Shown piece by piece: positions 1-4,732 of a stretch of 5,134 nucleotides of DNA; position 1 is the stretch's first letter, and every line of letters starts with the position of its first letter. The position numbers and the translations under genes are program-made. The notes beneath the pieces were generated by a model that worked only from the letters and a program-made list of their open reading frames with translations, did no database searches and was not told the origin of the DNA. Source of the stretch: Planctomycetota bacterium. Lineage in GTDB: Bacteria; Planctomycetota; UBA8108. The DNA lies in assembly GCA_022451445.1 (NCBI GenBank), contig JAKUSY010000255.1, positions 1 to 5,134 on the forward strand. The letters run 5' to 3'.

Positions 1-107
1 CCGTTTCGGCGTACTGCAGGCAGGAGCCTGTCGGTCCGATTGTAAAGAAAACCCTCGAGAGGCTCTTTGACATCGAGTCCAGCGCCTCCTCCAGGGAGAA
101 AGATTAA
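1..107 (+). CDS. C-terminal fragment of an unidentified protein (5' end outside window)
   Basis: The frame beginning at base 3 stays open for 34 codons and stops at TAA 105-107, two bases before the next start codon. The other two plus frames stop earlier (TAA 43-45 and TGA 68-70), so this is the likely coding frame of an upstream gene cut by the window edge. The visible tail contains VGPIVKKTLERLFDIE followed by a Ser-rich, charged end. It loosely resembles the end of the next protein, which has LGPLEPTAAVKTLLDIE: both show Gly-Pro, 8-9 residues, then Leu-(Phe/Leu)-Asp-Ile-Glu. The two genes may therefore be tandem paralogues. No function can be assigned from so short a piece. The 2-base gap to the next gene implies one operon. 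Confidence 0.5.
   Translation, partial: VSAYCRQEPVGPIVKKTLERLFDIESSASSREKD
93..100 (+). promoter_or_regulatory. Shine-Dalgarno for the lipoprotein gene
   Basis: The purine stretch AGGGAGAA lies about 9-11 bases before ATG 110. It sits inside the last codons of the upstream frame, which fits translation of two adjacent genes from one message and supports ATG 110 as the start. Confidence 0.5.
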
Positions 108-109
108 AA

Positions 110-541
110 ATGCGATTGATCGTGAATAGACTGGCCTCAATGGTCGCCGCGGCGATTCTGATCGCCGGCTGCGGGAATACCCCCACCCCGCAATCAAAGG
201 ATGCGCCGCCCTCACAGGAGGCCGAACAGCTCTCGTCCTGGCGGCAGGTCTACGAATCCGCTGTAGAGGGGAATGACGTCAAGCGCTCCGCGAGGGGCTT
301 TGTAGAGCACCGGAGGCTGAAAGACCATGCGGAGGGAAGCTTCTTTGTCTACAACATCAAAGACATGAAAACTCCTGTCGGTTTCTTTCTTCCCAGCGGA
401 GAGACCTACCGCTACATCACCGACAACAACTCCGGAAAGACCGTCTCAAAAAGCCTTGGCCCCCTGGAGCCGACCGCAGCGGTAAAGACCCTGCTGGACA
501 TCGAGGCCGACGTCGAGTTCGAGAGTCGGCTCAACCGATAG
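110..541 (+). CDS. Small predicted lipoprotein of unknown function
   Basis: This is a 143-residue protein with a classic lipoprotein signal: basic residues Arg2 and Arg7, a hydrophobic stretch from about 10 to 19, and the lipobox Ile18-Ala19-Gly20-Cys21. Cleavage by signal peptidase II before Cys21 and lipidation would tether it to a membrane. A Pro/Ser/Gln-rich linker (about 23-42) follows, then a mixed-charge domain of roughly 100 residues with alternating hydrophobic segments around 73-105. I recognise no catalytic motif or named family. The C-terminus (LGPLEPTAAVKTLLDIE, about 115-131) weakly resembles the end of the gene fragment just upstream. It lies 2 bases after that gene and 66 bases before the metallopeptidase gene. 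The lipoprotein call is well supported; the role is unknown. Confidence 0.8.
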   Translation: MRLIVNRLASMVAAAILIAGCGNTPTPQSKDAPPSQEAEQLSSWRQVYESAVEGNDVKRSARGFVEHRRLKDHAEGSFFVYNIKDMKTPVGFFLPSGETYRYITDNNSGKTVSKSLGPLEPTAAVKTLLDIEADVEFESRLNR

Positions 542-572
542 CATCCGGATTGGTTGAACCCGGGCAGATTTC

Positions 573-601
573 TTGCTGTGTATCCTGATTCGCCCTAAGA
601 T
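573..601 (+). promoter_or_regulatory. Weak candidate promoter in front of the metallopeptidase gene
   Basis: TTGCTG (573-578) and TAAGAT (596-601) are separated by 17 bases. The matches to sigma-70 consensus are modest (3/6 and 4/6). If the -10 is used, transcription would begin at or very near ATG 608, giving a leaderless or nearly leaderless message. That would fit the absence of any Shine-Dalgarno before that ATG. The gene may instead be read through from the upstream operon. Confidence 0.22.
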
Positions 602-607
602 TTCTGT

Positions 608-1423
608 ATGGAACGAAGTGAAAGAGAATTCGGACCCGGCTCTGTGACCGCCCCGCCGAAGAGCCTGGCCCGCCCACTCAGCAGCCAGGCGGCCCGGGAA
701 AAGAACGCCGAGGAAAGAATCCGGTCGCTTCTCTGGCGCTACCAGCCCGAGTTTGTCCTCGCTGGAAGCCTCGAGATTCTTTTCACCAGGAACTCGAGCA
801 CCCTGGTCTCCCTGAGCCAGCGCAAGGGCCATGGGACGCTGAGGCTTCATGTTCTCTTCAGCAGCGCCCCTGCCGGAGTCCTCGAAGATGTCATTCGGTT
901 CTGCTTTACCTGCAAGGACCAGGCCCAGTCAAAAATACTCAGGTCCCGAATCCTCGATTACGTAGGGGAGAACCGCAACCAGGCAATCGCCACGGTGGCG
1001 AGACCTGCCTGCTACGCTCCGGAAGGCTCCATCTACGATCTCGAGGAGATCCTGTGGCACGTGATCAGGGAGTATGTTCCCGAGCGAAGGCTGAAGAGAA
1101 CCCGGCCGAACATTGGCTGGTCCAAGCGGGCCACGACCGAGCTGATGGGAAAATGGATCGAGACACCGCGGGAGGAGGCGAACATCATCGTAATCAACAG
1201 GTTGCTGGATGACGAGCGCGTGCCTTCCTATTACATCGAATACATCGTGTACCACGAGCTTCTCCACGATCTGTTTTCCATATCCCGATCACACGGGCGC
1301 TGGGTCAAACACTCACCCGAATTCCAGACCCGCGAAAAAACCCACCCTCTCTACGCCAGGGCGAGAGAATGGGAAACGCGCAAGCTCCACTCTCTGAGCA
1401 CATCCGAAAATGCGGCAAAGTAA
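608..1423 (+). CDS. SprT-like zinc metallopeptidase family protein, uncharacterised
   Basis: This 271-residue protein has no signal peptide or membrane segment, so it is probably cytoplasmic. The zinc site is clear: His216-Glu217-Leu218-Leu219-His220 (HExxH, Glu217 the expected general base). A downstream His235 in the motif HSPEF is the likely third ligand; His229 is an alternative. The tail HSPEF...HPLYARAREWE (235-255) is the signature I recall from uncharacterised SprT/M48-like peptidases of myxobacteria, acidobacteria and related groups. These also share an N-terminal region like residues 64-98 here (TLVSLSQRKG...LRLHVLF...VLEDVIRF) and a basic strand segment before the metal site (167-196). 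The first 35 residues look disordered and could be over-called. ATG 608 is the only ATG before codon 180; an in-frame TAA at 596-598 blocks upstream extension; no Shine-Dalgarno is visible. The 3' end overlaps the next gene by 14 bases, suggesting translational coupling. Substrate and true protease activity are unknown; a YgjP-like hydrolase is the other reading. Confidence 0.82.
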   Translation: MERSEREFGPGSVTAPPKSLARPLSSQAAREKNAEERIRSLLWRYQPEFVLAGSLEILFTRNSSTLVSLSQRKGHGTLRLHVLFSSAPAGVLEDVIRFCFTCKDQAQSKILRSRILDYVGENRNQAIATVARPACYAPEGSIYDLEEILWHVIREYVPERRLKRTRPNIGWSKRATTELMGKWIETPREEANIIVINRLLDDERVPSYYIEYIVYHELLHDLFSISRSHGRWVKHSPEFQTREKTHPLYARAREWETRKLHSLSTSENAAK

Positions 1424-2393
1424 GTCACTGAAAATCACTATAGGGATCGTGCTGCCTCCCCTTCTCGCAGCCGCTCTTTTCGCCACCCCCGCGGCCGGGG
1501 CCGCGGAGAAGATCGACGCAGTGAGGATCGAACAGGTGACGAGCGGACTTCCCGGCAGCACCTCCAAGCAGCCTCGTTCGGTTCGCCAGGTTCTGTGGAT
1601 CGACGGCAAGAGCCGTCGCCTGAGGCTGGAGCAATATACCGCCGGCAACGACAAGGTCCTCGATACTCTCTACCTCCTGCACTGTGGAGAGAAAAAAGAG
1701 ACCTCTATCTTCACCCTCCCGGGTGGAGGGAAAAAATACCGTGAGTACAGAGGCGACCTGAACGAGAACCAGCGCAACCGGCGGGTTCACGAGCTGGAGC
1801 AATTACGAGTTCTAAAATCCTATTCCGTCAAGGAACGCAAGCTGGCCATGAAAAAGCTGGGCCTGCGAGAGGGTGGGAAAAGAGACGTCAGGATCCGCTG
1901 GAACGAGGCCGCCGACCACCTCGGCTTCGCCTGCAGACGTCTCACCGTCACCGAAAACGAAATAGTCGTTATCGATGCGGTGCTGGCCAACAGTCTGCCG
2001 GGGCAGGGAACTGACAGCGCCAGCAGCTACTTCGCGATGTATCGCAGGCTTGGAGTCTTCTCTGAAGAGGTGCTCGAGAAAATCAGCGGAGTTGAGGGCA
2101 TCCCCATGAAGGCCGAGATAACCGTCATCACCGAGCTGCCCCGGTACACCATCTCCGTGGAAACGCGCCTGCTCAAGAGAGAAAAAATGACGTCGAGCCT
2201 GTTCGAGTTGCCGGCCGGGTCTGAAAAAATTCTCGGCACACCCGCCTTCTCCACTTGCCCCATCTGCGAAACACGCGGAGAGACGGAGAAAATGTGCCTG
2301 GTGTTCACCCAGGCAGGCGGGGTGATCTATGTGGATTCCGAGCGCTGCGCCCGACAACTCCAGAAGAAGCTGAAGACACCGAAGAAACCCTGA
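1410..2393 (+). CDS. Exported DUF4412-like protein with C-terminal four-cysteine tail
   Basis: This 327-residue protein starts with a Sec signal peptide: basic Arg2, Lys5 and Lys8, a hydrophobic core from 9 to 26, and a probable cleavage site after Ala-Gly-Ala31. The mature part alternates short beta-type stretches, for example VRQVLWIDGKSRRLRLEQY and later MKAEITVITELPRYTISVETRLL, and ends with FELPAG (265-270). That plan (a 'was a surface modified, how does the residual behave' beta domain ending in F-x-L-P-x-G) resembles DUF4412-type periplasmic proteins; the match is by eye. After it comes a separate tail with Cys283-x2-Cys286, Cys296 and Cys313, and a stretch GGVIYVDSERC that recalls the YHS/TRASH metal-binding pattern, with Asp309 where a Cys is usual. 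ATG 1410 lies inside the end of the metallopeptidase gene, no clear Shine-Dalgarno precedes it, and re-initiation after that gene is likely. Export is well supported; the family is tentative; the function is unknown. Confidence 0.72.
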   Translation: MRQSKSLKITIGIVLPPLLAAALFATPAAGAAEKIDAVRIEQVTSGLPGSTSKQPRSVRQVLWIDGKSRRLRLEQYTAGNDKVLDTLYLLHCGEKKETSIFTLPGGGKKYREYRGDLNENQRNRRVHELEQLRVLKSYSVKERKLAMKKLGLREGGKRDVRIRWNEAADHLGFACRRLTVTENEIVVIDAVLANSLPGQGTDSASSYFAMYRRLGVFSEEVLEKISGVEGIPMKAEITVITELPRYTISVETRLLKREKMTSSLFELPAGSEKILGTPAFSTCPICETRGETEKMCLVFTQAGGVIYVDSERCARQLQKKLKTPKKP

Positions 2394-2414
2394 TGCGGCA
2401 GGCTGTTCTCAGGG
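2388..2414. other. Inverted repeat containing both convergent stop codons
   Basis: CCCTGA (2388-2393) and TCAGGG (2409-2414) are perfect complements around a 15-base loop. Each arm includes the TGA stop of one of the two convergent genes. There is no T-run on either side, so it is not a standard intrinsic terminator. Both proteins simply end in Pro-stop, which could produce this by chance. Confidence 0.3.
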
Positions 2415-3623
2415 AGAGATCTCGACCATGGTGCCTCGGGGGATCAGGTCGAAGAACATCTCGACATCGTCCATGAGCATCCGCAAGCAGCCGGCCGAAG
2501 ACTCCCTGCCGATGGAATCAGTTTCCATGGTCCCATGGATACCTATGCCGGAGACACGGTTGGTACCACGGAATCCCAGCCAGCGCGAGCCCAGCACATT
2601 GCGAGGATCGCCCGGTCCGATAGGATCGGAACCGGGCCGGAACCAGGTCGGGTCTTTCTGGCGAACCTCTATGCTGAACTGCCCCTGGGGCGTCGTATTG
2701 TCCCTGCCCAGGCCGACGCGGGCCTGGTAGAGCAGCCTGCCATCCAGGGTCACCCAGAGGAGGAAGTCACTCTTATCGACAAATATCTTCATCTTGCCGC
2801 CAAGAACTCTCAGACGACTACGCGGCTGGATCACCTCGGAGCTCAACCCGCTCAAACGGATGATGGCATCCGAGGTGGTCTGGTATTGCTTGGCGATGCG
2901 GGTGAGATTGTCGCCGGGCTGAACATTGTAGCGTTCGACCAGGGGCGACATTCGCAGCGAGAAGATGTTCCTCTTCAGCATCGGACCCACGATATCGTAG
3001 ACCCGCCTGCGCAGGATTTCGTTCGTCGCCAGGCGATGGGCCTGGGAGAGCTCCGTCCAGGCCTCGAGCAGCTTATCATCTTTTCCCTGCAGCAGGATCG
3101 AGTTGCCCCTGCTCAGTTGATTCTCGAAAGCCTTGTTCCCCTCGCCGCGTTCAACTAGATAGCTGATGTACTTCTCACGCCAGAGGGCCAGGTTATCATC
3201 GGCCTCGAGCAGCTTCAGAACCTGGCTGGTGAGATTGACGTCTTTTCGATTCTGCGCCTTTGAGAATGCCGCCCTGTAGAGCCGCAGTCCCTGGCCCTCC
3301 TCACCCCTGGCGAAAAAACGACCCGCCTCGGCCAGGATGGCCTGGATCTCAGAATCCTGGACCGTGGCGACTGGCTTCGCGATGGCTGGCTTGGGCAGGA
3401 CGATGCCGGTGCGCTGAAAAATCGGACGCCTGGGAATGGCGATCGGCGCCAGGGCGGCCTTCGGCGGCGGATTGCTGCTGACCAGCCTCGACGCGGCGTT
3501 CCCCGTCTCCCGGGCATCCCCGGGAGCGACAGGCAAACCGTCATTCTTTAGAAAATTGACGCCAAGAAGCGCGACTCCACCGCCTACCACAGCAGCCAGC
3601 AACATACCCATCCAGGTTTTCAC
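2409..3623 (-). CDS. Membrane-anchored LysM and YkuD L,D-transpeptidase
   Basis: This 404-residue envelope enzyme is predicted to cleave a donor peptide stem and form 3-3 peptidoglycan cross-links or attach proteins to the wall. From the N-terminus: one hydrophobic anchor (about 5-24); a Pro/Ala-rich linker (30-88); a helical, TPR-like region (about 91-220, including EAGRFFARGEEGQGLRLYRAA); a LysM peptidoglycan-binding domain (232-274, YNVQPGDNLTRIAKQY...); and a YkuD catalytic domain (about 278-403). The active-site motif is intact: His363-Gly-Thr, Ser376-Ala-Gly-Cys379-Leu-Arg381, with Cys379 the nucleophile. The first codon is GTG, chosen because a strong Shine-Dalgarno sits 6 bases before it; ATG codons 5 and 7 are poorer alternatives. 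It lies 360 bases downstream of rplT on the same strand and probably has its own promoter. The domain assignment is firm; whether it is a cross-linker or a protein-attaching enzyme cannot be told. Confidence 0.93.
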   Translation of the reverse strand: MKTWMGMLLAAVVGGGVALLGVNFLKNDGLPVAPGDARETGNAASRLVSSNPPPKAALAPIAIPRRPIFQRTGIVLPKPAIAKPVATVQDSEIQAILAEAGRFFARGEEGQGLRLYRAAFSKAQNRKDVNLTSQVLKLLEADDNLALWREKYISYLVERGEGNKAFENQLSRGNSILLQGKDDKLLEAWTELSQAHRLATNEILRRRVYDIVGPMLKRNIFSLRMSPLVERYNVQPGDNLTRIAKQYQTTSDAIIRLSGLSSEVIQPRSRLRVLGGKMKIFVDKSDFLLWVTLDGRLLYQARVGLGRDNTTPQGQFSIEVRQKDPTWFRPGSDPIGPGDPRNVLGSRWLGFRGTNRVSGIGIHGTMETDSIGRESSAGCLRMLMDDVEMFFDLIPRGTMVEISP

Positions 3624-3629
3624 AATTAG

Positions 3630-3636
3630 CCTCCTC
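3630..3636 (-). promoter_or_regulatory. Strong Shine-Dalgarno deciding a GTG start
   Basis: On the minus strand the sequence reads GAGGAGG, then six bases, then GTG at 3623-3621. This near-perfect anti-16S match at ideal spacing selects GTG over the in-frame ATG codons a few residues downstream. Confidence 0.85.
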
Positions 3637-3697
3637 TACATTTCGCCCCGGCTCCATAGGGACCCTGAACGCGAAAGTCGTTGTGTTTCTCTCCCTC

Positions 3698-3720
3698 TTC
3701 CCGGGAATTGCTCCCGGGAA
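3698..3720 (-). promoter_or_regulatory. Perfect 9-bp hairpin in the transpeptidase 5' leader
   Basis: TTCCCGGGA (3698-3706) and TCCCGGGAA (3712-3720) are exact complements around a 5-base loop. It lies about 75 bases upstream of the GTG start and would sit in the 5' untranslated region if the candidate promoter at 3805-3831 is used. Each arm also contains the palindrome CCCGGG, so a double-stranded protein-binding site is an alternative. Confidence 0.5.
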
Positions 3721-3721
3721 A

Positions 3722-3742
3722 TCTCTTCTCTTCTCTTCTCTC
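3722..3742. repeat. CTCTT pentanucleotide microsatellite
   Basis: Three CTCTT units (3723-3737) followed by one CTCTC unit form a short 5-base-period tract. The transcript strand reads as purine-only AAGAG repeats. It directly adjoins the hairpin at 3698-3720 and lies in the presumed leader of the transpeptidase gene. Slippage would change leader length but no reading frame. Confidence 0.7.
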
Positions 3743-3804
3743 CAGGAACGGAAATTATCACTTCTTTTCGGAACAGGCCTCCAGGCGACCTGAACTTGGC
3801 GCGA

Positions 3805-3831
3805 ATTTTAGCACGCTGGCACCTTAAACAA
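3805..3831 (-). promoter_or_regulatory. Candidate sigma-70 promoter for the transpeptidase gene
   Basis: On the minus strand TAAAAT (3810-3805, 5/6 match to TATAAT) is preceded by TTGTTT (3831-3826) with a short 15-base spacer, or by TTTGTT with 16. The region just upstream is A/T-rich (3832-3846), unlike its surroundings. It would give a 5' untranslated region of roughly 175 bases containing the hairpin and microsatellite. Confidence 0.38.
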
Positions 3832-3857
3832 AGACATAAATTTTTGCCGGGCTTTCA

Positions 3858-3868
3858 GTTGAATCAAC
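3858..3868. repeat. Short palindrome upstream of the candidate promoter
   Basis: GTTGA and TCAAC flank a single central A. It lies about 27 bases upstream of the putative -35 of the transpeptidase promoter, so it could be an operator half-site pair, but it is short enough to occur by chance. Confidence 0.25.
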
Positions 3869-3882
3869 AGGACGCGCCTCCG

Positions 3883-3979
3883 GGAAGCGACAGGATAACC
3901 TGCTTCCGCCACGATTCAGCGGCTCGATGGCCCAGCCACGCTCTCCAGCTATCGGCCCGGCCGGGAAGCCGGCGGAAGC
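3883..3979 (-). promoter_or_regulatory. Competing inverted repeats downstream of rplT
   Basis: Three pairings share arms. GGAAG-x3-CAGG (3883-3894) pairs with CCTGCTTCC (3899-3907) around an ATAA loop. GCTTCCGCC (3902-3910) is a perfect 9-base complement of GGCGGAAGC (3971-3979). GCCGG (3960-3964) pairs with CCGGC (3969-3973) around a GAAG loop. The first two are mutually exclusive because both need the CTTCC at 3903-3907, and the third blocks part of the second. It begins five bases after the rplT stop and may act in termination or 3'-end protection, but lacks a U-run. Confidence 0.4.
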
Positions 3980-3983
3980 CGTA

Positions 3984-4334
3984 TCAGGCGCTGCGGGCGG
4001 TCTCGACGAGGCCGTCGAAAATTTCCGGATCCCTGACAGCGAGATCGGCGAGCACCTTGCGGTTCAAGTCGACCTCGGCGCGCTTGAGCCCATGGATGAA
4101 CTCGCTGTAGCGCATTCCCCTGGCCCTGCAGGCGGCATTGATCCTGACGATCCAGAGCCGGCGCCAATCGCCTTTTTTCTTCCGGCGGTGACGAGTCGCG
4201 TAAGCTTCAGCCCTTGTGCGAGCCTCCTTGGCGGTACGCAGGAGCTTTCCACGGCCACCACGGAAGCCTTTCACTCTCCGAAAGAGCTTGTTCCTCTTGC
4301 GCAGCCGGGCTACCCCAAATCTGGCACGTGGCAT
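3984..4334 (-). CDS. rplT: 50S ribosomal protein L20
   Basis: This 116-residue protein matches L20 in length and throughout its sequence: the basic N-terminal extension (RFGVARLRKRNKLFRRVKGFRGGRGKLLRTAKEA, residues 5-38), the conserved RHRRKKKGDWRRLWIVRINAACRARGMRYSEFIHGLK block (48-84) and the C-terminal LNRKVLADLAVRDPEIF globular part (90-106). L20 is an early 23S rRNA-binding assembly protein. In well-studied bacteria it represses its own operon by binding messenger RNA that mimics its rRNA site. ATG 4334 is preceded by AGGAG (4348-4344) nine bases away. It follows rpmI by 38 bases in the usual order. Here it is followed by a transpeptidase gene and not by pheS. The identification is essentially certain. 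Confidence 0.97.
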   Translation of the reverse strand: MPRARFGVARLRKRNKLFRRVKGFRGGRGKLLRTAKEARTRAEAYATRHRRKKKGDWRRLWIVRINAACRARGMRYSEFIHGLKRAEVDLNRKVLADLAVRDPEIFDGLVETARSA

Positions 4335-4372
4335 TTCTCAGTACTCCTGCGATCAGGCTCCGAACTCGAGGA

Positions 4373-4570
4373 CTAGTCCTCGCAGAGCAGCTTACGAATT
4401 TTCTTGGCATCTACAGGCGCGCACATGGCGCCCTTGCGAAGATTGCGAAGTTGCTTGGTGGTCTTACATTCGAGGAGATGGCGCCTTCCGGCCTTCCAAC
4501 GCTTCACCTTGCCACTGCTGGTGATCTTGAAGCGCTTGCGCGCGCCCCGGTGAGTTTTCTGCTTAGGCAT
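4373..4570 (-). CDS. rpmI: 50S ribosomal protein L35
   Basis: This 65-residue protein begins [28 protein letters not shown], the diagnostic L35 N-terminus, with the conserved RRHLL at 29-33 and a C-terminal DAKKIRKLL. The start is ATG 4570: the same frame stays open to 4618, but the extra 16 residues do not belong to L35, the family is normally 64-65 residues, and GGGAGGA (4583-4577) lies at a good distance before this ATG. Three cysteines (35, 50, 63) and an acidic Cys-Glu-Asp end are somewhat unusual for so basic a protein. It is the middle gene of infC-rpmI-rplT. A hairpin ends only five bases before its Shine-Dalgarno, the position expected for control of L35/L20 synthesis. Confidence 0.97.
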   Translation of the reverse strand: MPKQKTHRGARKRFKITSSGKVKRWKAGRRHLLECKTTKQLRNLRKGAMCAPVDAKKIRKLLCED

Positions 4571-4576
4571 TTGAGT

Positions 4577-4583
4577 TCCTCCC
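4577..4583 (-). promoter_or_regulatory. Shine-Dalgarno that fixes the rpmI start
   Basis: On the minus strand GGGAGGA stands six bases before ATG 4570-4568. It extends into GGAAC, the same five bases that open the 5' arm of the hairpin just upstream. This site rules out the longer frame from 4618. Confidence 0.8.
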
Positions 4584-4588
4584 TGGCA

Positions 4589-4606
4589 GAACGCCCCTGG
4601 GCGTTC
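4589..4606 (-). promoter_or_regulatory. CAGG-loop hairpin abutting the rpmI ribosome-binding site
   Basis: Transcript-strand arms GAACGCC and GGCGTTC form a perfect 7-bp stem with a CAGG loop (8 bp if the loop closes to two bases). Its 3' arm ends five bases before the rpmI Shine-Dalgarno. The GTTC of that arm (and the next U) could instead pair with GGAAC of the Shine-Dalgarno, so two exclusive states are possible. Its loop matches the hairpin at 4660-4673. Confidence 0.5.
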
Positions 4607-4639
4607 CGCGAAAATCACACTCCCGAATAACTTACCCTA

Positions 4640-4695
4640 CCGCTGGCAGTAACGCGAAACGCCACCTGTGGCGACAGTACCCGCGAACACAGCGG
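4640..4695 (-). promoter_or_regulatory. Nested stem-loop in the infC-rpmI spacer, possible ribosomal-protein leader
   Basis: Three concentric pairings are visible: CCGCTG (4640-4645) with CAGCGG (4690-4695); CGCG (4653-4656) with CGCG (4682-4685); and the inner hairpin CGCCA/TGGCG (4660-4664 and 4669-4673), whose loop reads CAGG on the transcript. Direct repeats CAGTAACGCGAA (4647-4658) and CAGTACCCGCGAA (4675-4687) flank the inner hairpin. The position corresponds to that where L20 control elements occur in enterobacteria. Regulation by L20 is inference from position and structure only. Confidence 0.4.
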
Positions 4696-4704
4696 AAGTG
4701 GGAG

Positions 4705-4732
4705 ATTCTACCGCAGGCTCTGATCTATGGAA
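4705..4732 (-). promoter_or_regulatory. Weak candidate internal promoter for rpmI-rplT
   Basis: On the minus strand TAGAAT (4710-4705, 5/6 to TATAAT) follows TTCCAT (4732-4727) by 16 bases, and an uninterrupted run of seven A (4742-4736) lies just upstream as a possible UP-like element. The -35 is poor. If used, the transcript would begin near 4698, immediately before the nested stem at 4695-4640. Confidence 0.28.

Larger units (their letters stand above)
3624..3983. other. 360-base gap between rplT and the transpeptidase gene
   Basis: No credible gene is seen on either strand. The open frames crossing it on the plus strand have low-complexity translations and run antisense into the flanking genes. 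Reading along the minus strand it holds, in order: GC-rich inverted repeats after rplT (3980-3883), an AT-richer stretch with a candidate promoter (3831-3805), a CTCTT microsatellite (3742-3722), a 9-bp perfect hairpin (3720-3698), and the Shine-Dalgarno at 3636-3630. No hairpin followed by a U-run is present, so rplT has no obvious intrinsic terminator here. Confidence 0.7.

Noticed and set aside
1812..2357. Minus-strand open frame of 181 codons opposite the exported protein
   Set aside because: The plus-strand gene has a good signal peptide, cysteine motif and operon position; the opposite frame has none.
2535..3158. Long plus-strand open frame of 207 codons opposite the transpeptidase
   Set aside because: It is antisense to a gene with intact LysM and YkuD motifs, shows no domain of its own, and is explained by GC-rich codon bias leaving the opposite strand open.
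3899..3980. Possible tRNA in the structured DNA downstream of rplT
   Set aside because: No cloverleaf, TTCRA loop or acceptor stem of proper spacing could be drawn.
3436..4110. Plus-strand open frame of 224 codons across the rplT-transpeptidase gap
   Set aside because: Its translation is low-complexity (Ser/Pro/Arg-rich), it runs antisense into both flanking genes, and I see no ribosome site before its start.
4571..4618. In-frame extension of L35 to an ATG at 4618
   Set aside because: The 16 extra residues are not L35-like, the family is 64-65 residues, and a strong Shine-Dalgarno precedes ATG 4570. The extension also overlaps the hairpin region.
4214..4630. Plus-strand open frames opposite rplT and rpmI
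   Set aside because: They mirror two certain ribosomal protein genes and have no recognisable domain.
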